Source of the DNA: an uncultured Myxococcales bacterium
GTDB lineage: Bacteria; Myxococcota_A; UBA9042
DNA length: 64,000 bases
Reading direction: 5' to 3'
Assembly (NCBI GenBank): GCA_903840165.1
Contig: CAIMEY010000055.1
Location: forward strand, 1 to 64,000
Part shown: one piece after another, positions 55,279 through 63,962 of the stretch
Layout of the letters: each line of letters begins with the position of its first letter
How positions within the stretch are numbered: position 1 is the stretch's first letter
Program-made: the position numbers and the translations under genes
Notes under the pieces: model-generated
What the model was told of the DNA's origin: nothing
Databases searched by the model: none
What the model saw: only the letters and a program-made list of their open reading frames with translations

Positions 55279-57754
55279 AGAGTACGCGGTCGATGAGCGG
55301 CGCGTAAATTGTCCACAGCAATCGGGTTTCCTCCGGGACTAGGCCGATGCTGGCCAAGCCATGGCGAATCTGCGGCATGGCGGCTAACCATTCAGGTCCT
55401 AGCGAGTTATCGCCGTCCGCGAGGTCACCGGCAATGTAGGTGCGGCGCATGGCGTCATCGTGGATGATGGCGGGGAAACGCGTTGGAACGCCAAACCTTC
55501 TAAGCAGTTGCTTGCCTTTGTCGAGGGTGGCGAGCTCAAACTCAGCACGGACGTCGCTCTTGCGTTCCGCCTCGACAATGTCAAACCAGTAGGTGTACGG
55601 GACTTCGACGCCCGATTGGCGTAGCACTAGCGGATTCTCTGGAATATCATGGCCTTCTTGCAGGCAGATCACGCGACCGTCCTCGTGAATCATGAGGATT
55701 CCAGGTCCAAACAGGTCAAAGGGATGGCCCGTCTCCTGTGCCCAACGTTCCTGAACCCATTTGGCAATTTCGCGCTTATCGGCGAAATCGTCGACGTGTC
55801 GAGCCGCCCAGCCCGTCCAGCGCAGGCCCAGCAGATTCTCCATGCGGTGACGCGGCCCGGCTTCTGTAGGCGTGCCAAACGTGTTGAATTCTGCGCAGAC
55901 GCGACCACCGGCAGCGTAGAATCGCTCGATGGCGTCCATATCCGCATCGCTCAGGCCGCCGTAGAGTTTGCGCGACAGTTCGAGGTGGGCGATGGGGCGT
56001 GGAAGGGCGTCATAATCGTCGGAATAAACGCCGTAGGTGTCTGTGATGAAAAGAAGATTCTTATCCTTGAGATCGGAATCCCGCAGGTCGCGGCCACGCT
56101 TGGCCACCGGGTCATAGCCGATGTAGTCCACGGCCGGATCCCAGAGCAGTTTAGAGACAGGCGGGGCAACTTTTTCTTGTGAAAGCAACCACATGAGGCG
56201 CTTGTGCTCGCGACGATTGGTAAAGGGTACGGTCTTGGACAACATCGTCGCTTTGACCGGCGGCCTTGCCTTGAGCAGCCAACCCACCGGCAGGGAGGTG
56301 ATCAAAATAAGTAGCAAAGTCACAGCGATAGGCGTTGCGCGCTTGGCCGTTTCCGGGCGGGTCGCGGCCCCACCGAAGCCGGCACGGATCATGCGGCCCC
56401 ACGTCTTGTTGCCACGGAAGTACTTCCACAGCCCGCGCAGGCGGTACCAGAGGATGAGTTGCCTGTAGCCAAAATTCTCAAGAAAAGCAACGAGGATGAG
56501 ACGCCACAGGTCGCCGTGCTCGCGGAAAAAAGAAAGGCTGAGCTCTTCGAGGAAAATGCCGCCCAAGGATAGCAAAAAGCCAATAAGAATGGCTAGTAAC
56601 ATGAAGATGGCGGAAAACCAAGGGTCGATGACGCCGGCGACCACCAGCAGCACGAAGTAGATGTAGCCAAACAGTTCGACCAAGGGGCCAAAGAGCTCAA
56701 AAAGCACGTAAAATGGCATGACAACAAGGCCCACCGACCCATAACGGCGGTTAAAGGCCATGGCGCGATGGCGGTACAGCGTGTCGGCCAGACCTCGCTG
56801 CCAACGGTCGCGTTGATTGCCAAGAATCTTAAGTGTTTCAGGGGCTTCTGTGAAGGCGACGGGATCTGGCAAGTGGACAATCGCCCGCGTTTGCAGCCAA
56901 GACGGCACTTGGTGGCGCAACCTAGCGACCAGCTCCATGTCTTCACCCACAGAATCATGGGCATAGCCACCGGCGGCTGCCACGGCGCTTCGGCGGAATA
57001 GACCAAAAGCGCCTGAAATAATCAGGTTTCCGCCCATCTTGTCCCAGCCCAGACGGCCGACCAAGAAGGCCCGGAGGTACTCCACGACCTGAAAGCGGGC
57101 GATCCACGAGGAGGGCAAACCCATCTCAACCACGGTTCCGCGTTCAATTTTGCAGCCGTTGGCTAGGCAGATGGTGCCGCCGACCGCCACGACGTCGACG
57201 TCGGTCAGGAAGGGGCGTACTAGGCGCAAAAGGGCGTCGGGCAGGATGAGGGTATCGGCGTCAATCGCGCAGACTAGGGGGTAACGCGATGCATTGATGG
57301 CGCAATTGAGCGCATCAGCCTTGCCGCCGTTCTCCTTGTCAATAACAATCAAGCGTTTGTAGATCGCGGAACGGTAAGTCGCCCGAATTTCCTTGCATTT
57401 GAGGTCTAGGCGAATGTCGATCGGCACGGCTTCCAAGGCGAAAGCTTGCCGCAATTTCTGCAGCGTTCGGTCCTTGGAACCGTCGTTCACAACCACAACT
57501 TCGTGTTCTGGGTAGCGCAGTTTGAGCAGGGCGCGCACCGATTCAACGACCGTCTTCTCTTCATTATGCGCCGGCACCAAGATGGAAATCGGCAACGTGG
57601 CTCGACCGCGCGTACTCACGGATTCCGGCGCATTGCCCTCGAGATCGCGGCGAACGTGAATGACCCCAACCGTAGCGGCGACAAACAGGGCGATGTAGCC
57701 CGCCGTCAGCAGCACAAAGTAGAGCAGCACGAAGATGTTGAAGAACTCGATCAA
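55265..57754 (-). CDS. Processive-type GT2 glycosyltransferase with fused C-terminal extracytoplasmic domain
   Basis: 829 residues. N-terminal helix, then a GT2 domain with D,D,D,Q/RxxRW: VNDGSKD, AIDADT, SVGEDMELV and NQRDRWQRG, as in PgaC/HasA/BcsA-type synthases. At least three helices follow (about residues 335-410), a cytoplasmic loop, one helix near 480 (PIAVTLLLILITSLPVGWLL) and a C-terminal domain of about 300 residues. That part (FITDTYGVYSDDY ... FYAAGGRVCAEFNTFG) resembles class I amidotransferase-like/DUF4350 folds. TTG start with AAGGG at 7 nt. It probably polymerises and translocates a glycan through the inner membrane. Confidence 0.87.
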   Translation of the reverse strand: MIEFFNIFVLLYFVLLTAGYIALFVAATVGVIHVRRDLEGNAPESVSTRGRATLPISILVPAHNEEKTVVESVRALLKLRYPEHEVVVVNDGSKDRTLQKLRQAFALEAVPIDIRLDLKCKEIRATYRSAIYKRLIVIDKENGGKADALNCAINASRYPLVCAIDADTLILPDALLRLVRPFLTDVDVVAVGGTICLANGCKIERGTVVEMGLPSSWIARFQVVEYLRAFLVGRLGWDKMGGNLIISGAFGLFRRSAVAAAGGYAHDSVGEDMELVARLRHQVPSWLQTRAIVHLPDPVAFTEAPETLKILGNQRDRWQRGLADTLYRHRAMAFNRRYGSVGLVVMPFYVLFELFGPLVELFGYIYFVLLVVAGVIDPWFSAIFMLLAILIGFLLSLGGIFLEELSLSFFREHGDLWRLILVAFLENFGYRQLILWYRLRGLWKYFRGNKTWGRMIRAGFGGAATRPETAKRATPIAVTLLLILITSLPVGWLLKARPPVKATMLSKTVPFTNRREHKRLMWLLSQEKVAPPVSKLLWDPAVDYIGYDPVAKRGRDLRDSDLKDKNLLFITDTYGVYSDDYDALPRPIAHLELSRKLYGGLSDADMDAIERFYAAGGRVCAEFNTFGTPTEAGPRHRMENLLGLRWTGWAARHVDDFADKREIAKWVQERWAQETGHPFDLFGPGILMIHEDGRVICLQEGHDIPENPLVLRQSGVEVPYTYWFDIVEAERKSDVRAEFELATLDKGKQLLRRFGVPTRFPAIIHDDAMRRTYIAGDLADGDNSLGPEWLAAMPQIRHGLASIGLVPEETRLLWTIYAPLIDRVLFAKQ

Positions 57755-57845
57755 TGATTACCCTTAGTTCGGAGTTTTCGCGCCGTGTTGGCTCGTTCTT
57801 GGTCCGTGGGCCGTGTGGCTTTGGCTCGGCATGAAATGCTGTGAA

Positions 57846-58973
57846 TCAAGTGAGTTTGGGTTGAACGCCTCCTCGGCTCAGACCGTCCAGCGCTTCCGGT
57901 TCCCCCGAGCGCGGCTCGGCGGCCTGCATGCGTGCCTCAGCTAAAGCACTGCTCGCGCTGGCATTTCCTCGTCCGGCGGCATTGCGCAGCGCGGCGATTC
58001 CGGAGGGTCCACAACGACTCAGGGCTAGCGACGCATTGTGTCGCACCCACTCGGCCTCGTCGTCGAGCAGTACCGCAATGGCCTCGGCCGCGCCGCCACC
58101 GCCAAGGCGTCCACAGGTCTTGACGGCCTCCGAGCGCACTTCCCACCGCGGGTCCTGCAACGCGCCCAGGGAGGTCTTGAGCAAAGAGACATCGCCCAAT
58201 TCGTAAAGCGCTTTGAGGGCTTGGATACGCACTTCGGCATCAATGTCGGTCACGGCGTGCACGATCACGTCCACGGCCGAACGCACCTGGGCGGTTCCGA
58301 GCACCGCAACCACCACTTGGCGCACCTCCGGCGTTTCGCTGTGCGAGTGCTCCACCAGCGCAACCAGTGGAATTGGTTCGGTGCTGCTCAGGGCATCGAT
58401 GACGCGCACCCGGTTGAGGCGACCGTCATGCACCAGCACCGGCAGGGCCGCCATCGCTTCATCGGCCCGTCCGAGCGTGCACATGGCCTCAAAGGCGCCC
58501 AAGCGCACGTCGGCCACCTCGTCGGTCAGCAACACAGACAGAAGCCTTGCCGGGTCAGACAAGGCCCTTGCCTCGCGAATCGCCCGCAGACGTTCCCAGG
58601 GCCGCGACTGGGCATTGGCCCGCGCTTCCGCCGCCAGCCCGGCCTTGGCGTACAGCTCATCGAGAACGCGGCTGCCACCGGTGCCCGCGCCTTCTGCCAG
58701 TTCGGTCAAGAGTCGCCGTGCGTGGTCCTTGGTCAAAGAGGCCACTGCGGCCAAAGCCAGCGGCATGCCCGCTTCACCCGCCCCTGAACCGATGTGGGCC
58801 AAGGCATCAAGCAGGCTGCGACGTGCTGATTCGACTTGCCTTTCACTGCGGATGGCCCGTTCGCGCACCACGACCAGGGCGACAATGGCCGCCAGGACGA
58901 CCACCACCTCGAGAACCACGAAGATGAAGATCAGTAGCTCTTGGAAGGTCAGTGTTTCAAAAGACAATTTCAT
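57846..58973 (-). CDS. Membrane-anchored HEAT-repeat protein
   Basis: 375 residues: one N-terminal helix (ELLIFIFVVLEVVVVLAAIVALVVV), a short coiled coil, then about six HEAT/armadillo-type helical repeats with the pattern DxxxEVRxxAxxALxxLG (for example DIDAEVRIQALKALYELGD and DPRWEVRSEAVKTCGRLGG). HEAT solenoids bind proteins, so a scaffold for the synthase is plausible. The ATG overlaps the stop of the beta-barrel gene (ATGA); the glycosyltransferase starts 91 nt after. Confidence 0.82.
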   Translation of the reverse strand: MKLSFETLTFQELLIFIFVVLEVVVVLAAIVALVVVRERAIRSERQVESARRSLLDALAHIGSGAGEAGMPLALAAVASLTKDHARRLLTELAEGAGTGGSRVLDELYAKAGLAAEARANAQSRPWERLRAIREARALSDPARLLSVLLTDEVADVRLGAFEAMCTLGRADEAMAALPVLVHDGRLNRVRVIDALSSTEPIPLVALVEHSHSETPEVRQVVVAVLGTAQVRSAVDVIVHAVTDIDAEVRIQALKALYELGDVSLLKTSLGALQDPRWEVRSEAVKTCGRLGGGGAAEAIAVLLDDEAEWVRHNASLALSRCGPSGIAALRNAAGRGNASASSALAEARMQAAEPRSGEPEALDGLSRGGVQPKLT

Positions 58974-60283
58974 AGGCGACCTCGCACAACGAGGCCGAAC
59001 TCGGTAAACGGCGGCATCACGCCAAAAGGTTGGACACGACTCACGGAAGCGCGCACGCCCCATTGACCCGTAAACCAATGATCGACGCCCAAAAGTCCTG
59101 AAAGTCCAGCGGATTGTTGCAGGTTGGTGCCGATGCTGTGTTCGAGAAAGGTCGGGTCTTGACCGACAAAAAGCCATAGAAACAATGAGGTATACGCCGA
59201 TTGCTGCCAACGCGTTTTGACGAACAGCGTGTGGAAGGGGTCCGTTTGCGGCGGTGACGCCCCTGTGTGGTTCATCACCAGCATATAACCCGGGTTGATC
59301 GTCCAACTACCTAAAGCAACAGCGACATTGGGCGCCACCGCCAGGGCATCCACCGGGGCCGTATCGCTGCTGTAGTGGGCATAGCGCAGGTACAGGCCTA
59401 GGCTAACTTGCTCAAAGGTTTGGTGCATCACGTCGGCGCGCAGGTCGGCCGTCGGCAGGAACGTCGCGGTCGGCGATCCCTCCAGGTGCAGCAAACCGCC
59501 CCATTTGCCGCTGAGAAAGTAGCCCTGTAGGCGCAGCGAATAGGCTGTAATTCCCGTGGGTCCGCGGCGCTCGCCCAGCACACCGCCAACCAGGGTCCAG
59601 TTCGCGTTGATTCGGCGGCCGGCATCGGCGTCCAGGCGAACCCAGCTCTGCTGGTCGTGCAGGGTCAGCATGCTGCCCACGTCAACCAGCCAGGGGTGGA
59701 CTAACTTCGCGAATTGAATGCGCTGTTCGTCATTGAGGGTCAGGCCCTGCTGAACGCTTTGCTCGACTCCAGGCACATCGCCCAGGCTCAGCTGCAGGTC
59801 GACCACGCGCGCGGCCAATTCTGGACGTCGATCGCCCGCAGCCACCAACTGCTGGTACAGGGTCAGCGATTCGCTCTTCTCTCCCGCTGCCAAAAGTATC
59901 TGCGCAAGAAGCTCAGTTAGTTCGCTGTCCTCGGGGTGTTCCGCGTGCAGGGCCCGCGCCTGTTTTTCCGCTGGACCGAGTCGCCCCAGCCAGTACAGCA
60001 GCCGCGCATGAATCGCTTGCAGTTCAGCATCTTGAGGCGCTTCTATCAGCAATCGCTCGCACAGCGTCAGGGCCAGCGCCAACTGGCTGCTTTGAATCAG
60101 GGCCTGCAGAGAGCCTCGACTAGGCGCTGCTGGCGGGGAATCGCTTGAATTTCCAGTGCTATCGGGCGTAATCGCCGCCGGCAACGTCACCAATGGCTGC
60201 GCGAGCATTGGCGGCACCCAGCCAAGCGTCGTCAGCAGAGCACTGCAGGCGCAAATCACCCAAGCCTCGGCCCGACTAAGCAA
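58970..60283 (-). CDS. TPR/outer-membrane beta-barrel protein, YaiO-like
   Basis: 437 residues: signal peptide, a helical TPR region (about residues 60-170; LLIEAPQDAELQAIHARLLYWLG, pattern W/L-G-A/Y) and a beta-barrel of about 240 residues ending in a Leu (LVVRGRL). This is the layout of PgaA and YaiO-type exporters, where periplasmic TPRs guide a polysaccharide to an outer-membrane pore. First gene of the operon; translationally coupled to the HEAT gene. The TTG start is not backed by a good Shine-Dalgarno, so a few residues may be wrong. Confidence 0.68.
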   Translation of the reverse strand: MLSRAEAWVICACSALLTTLGWVPPMLAQPLVTLPAAITPDSTGNSSDSPPAAPSRGSLQALIQSSQLALALTLCERLLIEAPQDAELQAIHARLLYWLGRLGPAEKQARALHAEHPEDSELTELLAQILLAAGEKSESLTLYQQLVAAGDRRPELAARVVDLQLSLGDVPGVEQSVQQGLTLNDEQRIQFAKLVHPWLVDVGSMLTLHDQQSWVRLDADAGRRINANWTLVGGVLGERRGPTGITAYSLRLQGYFLSGKWGGLLHLEGSPTATFLPTADLRADVMHQTFEQVSLGLYLRYAHYSSDTAPVDALAVAPNVAVALGSWTINPGYMLVMNHTGASPPQTDPFHTLFVKTRWQQSAYTSLFLWLFVGQDPTFLEHSIGTNLQQSAGLSGLLGVDHWFTGQWGVRASVSRVQPFGVMPPFTEFGLVVRGRL

Positions 60284-60814
60284 ATGCCCGTCGTTACTAG
60301 GAAAAATTACCTTAATTTTCTGCCCCTTGAGCGTCTCATCCCTATGGACGCTTCGACCCGGCGTCGTCCCTCGATCGACCCGCGTTCATCATGTATGCGC
60401 TGCCGTCGCAATTGGCAATGCCTGACGGTGTCAACTGCTTGTGCACAAACGCACACAGTCGTCAGGTCCAGTGTGCGACACGATCTGCACCGGCGCAAAA
60501 AGCGCGCTAGTACACGTAACCCTAAGTCCTTGGCGGGTTACCGCAAAAGACTCGGCGTTGAGGACTTTGGCGCCGGGGACCCGGCCGAACGCAGGGGTGA
60601 GCCCGCACGCGCGGGCGAGGGGGCGGCGCACCCCCTTGAAATTAGAAGCAAACACTGTACCTCTAACCCGCAAGGAACTTCGGGTTAGAGGTACTAGCAG
60701 CCATCGCTTTCGGGCCAAGTGGCGAGAGAAGATCATTTATTTTAACTAGTTGTGTGGTGTCCGTCCTGCGCGATCGACGGCATTGGCCCGCAAACGTCTG
60801 CGGCCAACGTGGGC
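60284..60814. other. 531-bp intergenic region with no gene
   Basis: Separates ribE from the barrel-first operon, both on the minus strand, so it is 3' to ribE and 5' to the operon. Open frames on both strands are short and lack motifs. The part 60525-60694 is full of inverted repeats (listed separately). I see no tRNA, known riboswitch or rRNA pattern. Confidence 0.6.
60525..60694 (-). ncRNA. Candidate structured RNA or leader of the polysaccharide-like operon
   Basis: Several nested stems lie close together: AAGTCC/GGACTT around an inner GCGG/CCGC hairpin, GCCCGC/GCGGGC with a 4-nt loop (60601-60616), AGGGGG/CCCCCT, and a 14-bp perfect stem GTACCTCTAACCCG/CGGGTTAGAGGTAC (60657-60670 with 60681-60694) that extends by 3 bp across a bulged C. 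On the minus strand it would sit about 240 nt or more before the first gene of the operon. It fits no RNA family I know; strand and function are inferred only from position. Confidence 0.35.
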
Positions 60815-61432
60815 CTATCCGTTCTGCGCGCCCAGTTGGACCAAGCGGCGTACGTGCTTGGCCAGCAAATCCGTTTCCAAATGAACGAGTTTGCCCACCG
60901 CACCCTCCAGCAGTTGCGTGTGCGCCACCGTGTGCGGAATCAGCGTGACCACCAGATGGTCCGCCGGCGTGCCATTGACGGTGAGCGACACGCCATCAAT
61001 GGCGATGCTGCCCTTGACCACGATTTCCGCCTGTAATTGAGCGGGGATCCAGTACGTGACGTCCCAGGCGCCGTCGCGCGCGTCGATGTGCACCAGGCGC
61101 CCCGTGCCATCGACGTGGCCGGTGACTAGGTGGCCGCCGAGGCGATCGCCCAGACGCATCGCCCTTTCGACATTGCAGTGTTGGCCCTGAGAAGCCGTTG
61201 AAAAACTAGTGCATTGCAGTGTCTCGTGGCTCAGCTCAAAGCGCAGGAGTTCGCCCTCTCCCTGTTGATCACGGCGCACAACCGTGAGGCAGCAGCCATT
61301 GACGGCAATACTTTCACCGAGTTGGGTCGGTATCTGGTCGGGCCAGGTCACCGCGAGCTGCAGGACGGCCGACTGCGGTCCATGGGCGATCGCGGCGATT
61401 TCGGCCACCGCTTCAATCAGGCCTGTGAACAT
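60815..61432 (-). CDS. ribE: Riboflavin synthase, alpha subunit
   Basis: Dismutates two 6,7-dimethyl-8-ribityllumazine to riboflavin. 205 residues, two lumazine-binding barrels: MFTGLIEAVAEI at the start, NGCCLTVV, the CNVERAMRLGDRLGGHLVTGHVDGTG linker and IDGVSLTVN in the second barrel. ATG with GGAG at 5 nt. Its start overlaps the end of ribD by 20 nt. No ribBA or ribH in the window. Confidence 0.95.
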   Translation of the reverse strand: MFTGLIEAVAEIAAIAHGPQSAVLQLAVTWPDQIPTQLGESIAVNGCCLTVVRRDQQGEGELLRFELSHETLQCTSFSTASQGQHCNVERAMRLGDRLGGHLVTGHVDGTGRLVHIDARDGAWDVTYWIPAQLQAEIVVKGSIAIDGVSLTVNGTPADHLVVTLIPHTVAHTQLLEGAVGKLVHLETDLLAKHVRRLVQLGAQNG

Positions 61433-62549
61433 CGCGACTCCTATAGAGAATTGTCCAGAGATCTGGGGCCAGAGGCTGGGCCTGGGCAAAATGCCATTGC
61501 TGGGCCCGCGCGATCGTGTCAATGCCCATGGGCGCAAAAGCCATCGGTCCATCGCCCAAAATCTTAGGCGCAATCATGAGATCTAGGCGATCGACCAGAT
61601 CTTCACGCAGCAGCGCCGCGGCCACGGTGGCGCCGCCCTCGACCAGGATATGGCATAGCCCCCGTTGGTAGAGGTCGGCGAGTACCTGTTTCAACGAGCC
61701 ATCCGGAGGCAGCGCGATCAGTTGAACGCCTTGTTTCGCAAGCTTTTCTGCCTGCGCAGACGCCAACTGAGCCTGCGTTGTCAGCACCCACGTCGCCTGC
61801 TGTTCGGTCCGGGCCAAAAGGGCGTCGGCCGGCAGGCGCAGGCGGCGATCGAGCAGCAAACGAATGGGCTGTTTTCCTGTAAAATTAGGGATATTGCGGA
61901 CACTCAGCTGAGGATCGTCGGCCAGGGCCGTGCCACTCCCCACGAGGATCGCGTCGCTGTTCGCACGCATGGCGTGGACCTGTAATCGCGCGGATTCACT
62001 GGTGATCCACTGTGACGTTCCGTCTCGGGCGGCAATCCGACCGTCCAGGGTCATGGCGAGCTTGAGTTGGATAAAGCTGCGACTTTGTTCTTGGTTTGTG
62101 AGAAAGACTTCGGCCAGACGTCGGCACGCTTGCAGGGCCACACCGCCACAAACAGCGAGGCCAGCGCGCCGCAGGACCTCCGCACCGCCCTGGGCCAGCG
62201 GATTGGGATCGGACGCCCCGTAGACCACGCGAGAAATACCAGCCGAAATCAATGCTTGTGTGCAGGGGCCCGTACGTCCTTGATGGCTGCACGGCTCAAG
62301 CGTGACGTAGGCTGTGGCACCACGCGCCTTGGGGCCGGCCGCTGTCAGCGCGGCGACTTCAGCATGGGCATGTCCAGATTGTGCATGGAAACCACTGGCA
62401 ATTTCCTGGTCATCGCGCACCAGGACGCAGCCAACCAAGGGATTGGGCCGCACCGCCCGCGTTCCTTGGCTGCCAACGGCGACAGCACGCAGCATCCAGC
62501 GTTCGTCTTCGGTAAAACCCGCTGAATCTATCGGGAATTGCTCGATCAC
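61413..62549 (-). CDS. ribD: Bifunctional riboflavin deaminase-reductase RibD
   Basis: Deaminates and then reduces the pyrimidine intermediate of riboflavin synthesis. 378 residues: deaminase domain with HAEVAAL and zinc motif PCSHQGRTGPC, reductase domain with MTLDGRIAARDGTSQWITS, ILVGSGTALADDPQL and the LDRRLRLP region. Start is GTG overlapping the nrdR stop (GTGA). Normal length. Confidence 0.95.
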   Translation of the reverse strand: MIEQFPIDSAGFTEDERWMLRAVAVGSQGTRAVRPNPLVGCVLVRDDQEIASGFHAQSGHAHAEVAALTAAGPKARGATAYVTLEPCSHQGRTGPCTQALISAGISRVVYGASDPNPLAQGGAEVLRRAGLAVCGGVALQACRRLAEVFLTNQEQSRSFIQLKLAMTLDGRIAARDGTSQWITSESARLQVHAMRANSDAILVGSGTALADDPQLSVRNIPNFTGKQPIRLLLDRRLRLPADALLARTEQQATWVLTTQAQLASAQAEKLAKQGVQLIALPPDGSLKQVLADLYQRGLCHILVEGGATVAAALLREDLVDRLDLMIAPKILGDGPMAFAPMGIDTIARAQQWHFAQAQPLAPDLWTILYRSRDVHRPD

Positions 62550-63064
62550 GACGCAGCATCCTCAGGCGTAGGGTTCGGCGCGGCGTCGACCGCGGCGCTG
62601 GGTTCGGACGCGCGATCGTCTGCGAGGGCTTGCACTTGACCGAGCAGGTCGCTTAGGTCTCTAAACTCCCTATAAACACTGGCAAAACGTACGAATGCGA
62701 CAGGGTCGCGGGCGCGTAAAAAGCCCATGACCGCCTCGCCCAGCTCCGCCGAAGGGACCTCGCGTGTGCTGGATTCCAAGAAACGCGTCTCTAAATCGCG
62801 AACAAAGACGTGGCATTCGTCGGCCGGCACGGGGCGTCGATGCAGGGCCGTCAACATGCCCGACAGGAGTTTTTCCCGAACAAAGACTTCACGTTGGCCG
62901 TTCTTCTTGACCACCACGAGCTGCAGCACTTCCATGCGCTCGTAGGTCGTATAGCGATGGCCGCAGGACTCGCATTCCCGGCGCCGGCGAATGGCATCGC
63001 CAGGAGGCAAAAGCCTAGAATCAATGACTTTATCGCCTTGGTTGGCACAGCGAGGACAGCGCAC
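62546..63064 (-). CDS. nrdR: Transcriptional repressor NrdR
   Basis: Represses ribonucleotide reductase genes; the ATP-cone domain senses ATP/dATP. 172 residues: zinc ribbon CPRC ... CESCGHRY, then ATP-cone VVKKNGQREVFVREKLLSGMLTAL and VREFR-type end (SVYREFRDLSD). A Ser/Ala/Pro-rich tail of about 25 residues is additional. GTG start with GGAG about 10 nt upstream. No nrd genes nearby. Confidence 0.95.
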   Translation of the reverse strand: MRCPRCANQGDKVIDSRLLPPGDAIRRRRECESCGHRYTTYERMEVLQLVVVKKNGQREVFVREKLLSGMLTALHRRPVPADECHVFVRDLETRFLESSTREVPSAELGEAVMGFLRARDPVAFVRFASVYREFRDLSDLLGQVQALADDRASEPSAAVDAAPNPTPEDAAS

Positions 63065-63104
63065 TTTGGGGCAACTCCGGGCGCGCGTTCAAGGGCAAGA
63101 TCGC

Positions 63105-63536
63105 CTATTCCATCGCCGCGATTTGATCGAGGCGGAGCTGATGCCTCTCTTCAAAAGGCGTTTCCAGCCAAGCCTGCACGCATTCACGCGCGACGGTTGG
63201 ACCCAGGACCCGGGCGCCTAAGCACAAGATATTGGCGTTGTTATGGGCCGAACTCAGGCGGGCCGTCGTGACATCGTGGACCAAAGCGGCCCGAATCCCC
63301 ACCACCTTGTTGGCGGCGATGCTCATGCCGATGCCCGTGCCACAGACCAAGACTCCGCGATCGGCACCGCCAGCGACGACGGCCCCAGCCACCGCAGCGG
63401 CGTATTTGGGATAATCCACGCGCTGTTGCGGTTCGCAGCCCAAGTCGTCGACATCGTGGCCGGCTTCTTCAAGCATCGCAGCGATTTCTAGGCGCAATTC
63501 AGCGCCAGCATGGTCTGAACCCAAAGCAATGCGCAT
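63105..63536 (-). CDS. rpiB: Ribose-5-phosphate isomerase B
   Basis: Interconverts ribose 5-phosphate and ribulose 5-phosphate. 143 residues with LGSDHAGAELR, the catalytic Cys in GVLVCGTGIGMSIAANK and SSAHNNANILCLGARV. ATG with GGAGA upstream. Between rpmF and nrdR; ribose 5-phosphate links it loosely to the riboflavin genes. Could also be annotated as an RpiB/LacAB-family sugar isomerase, but the length and motifs fit RpiB. Confidence 0.94.
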   Translation of the reverse strand: MRIALGSDHAGAELRLEIAAMLEEAGHDVDDLGCEPQQRVDYPKYAAAVAGAVVAGGADRGVLVCGTGIGMSIAANKVVGIRAALVHDVTTARLSSAHNNANILCLGARVLGPTVARECVQAWLETPFEERHQLRLDQIAAME

Positions 63537-63659
63537 GGCATTCTCTCCGCAATTGCAAGCCCTTGGCTGCCCTTGTCCGTGCAGGCGCAGCGGCTCAGCC
63601 GCCAAGGCCCCCTCGGCAAATCCCGTTGACGGACCTGAGGTTGGGGCAGCTGCTGCAGA

Positions 63660-63866
63660 CTAACCGGCGGGTGTCGACTCGGTCGTATCGGCGCCACGCA
63701 GAACGGCCTTGCCCTTGTACTGACCGCACGACAGGCACACGTGGTGCGGGCGAACGGGCGCAGAGCAGCTTGGGCAGGTGCTCAGGGTCGGGGGCTCGAT
63801 CTTGTCCCACTGCGCGCGACGGGAAGCGGTGCGGGCGTTGGACATTCTTTTCTTTGGAACTGCCAT
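63660..63866 (-). CDS. rpmF: 50S ribosomal protein L32
   Basis: 68 residues starting MAVPKKRMSNARTASRRAQW, the universal L32 N-terminus, with a four-Cys zinc ribbon CPSC ... CLSCGQYKGK. The C-terminus is about ten residues longer than usual. ATG with GAGAGGA 6 nt upstream. Confidence 0.97.
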   Translation of the reverse strand: MAVPKKRMSNARTASRRAQWDKIEPPTLSTCPSCSAPVRPHHVCLSCGQYKGKAVLRGADTTESTPAG

Positions 63867-63962
63867 AATATCCTCTCGTTTTGCCGGTTTGGCTGCTGGG
63901 CATCCTCGCCCAGGTAGGAATGCGGCGTCCGGCTTGGTCCAGCGGGACGGTGCGGGCTCTTG

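Noticed and set aside
60657-60694. Hairpin with TCTAAC/GTTAGA boxes resembling an integron attC site
   Set aside because: The boxes deviate from the RYYYAAC/GTTRRRY consensus, only one bulged base is present, and there is no integron integrase or cassette array; xerD far away is a housekeeping recombinase.
60284-60814. FMN riboswitch linked to the riboflavin genes
   Set aside because: The stretch is downstream of ribE on its own strand and lacks the conserved FMN-element core sequences.
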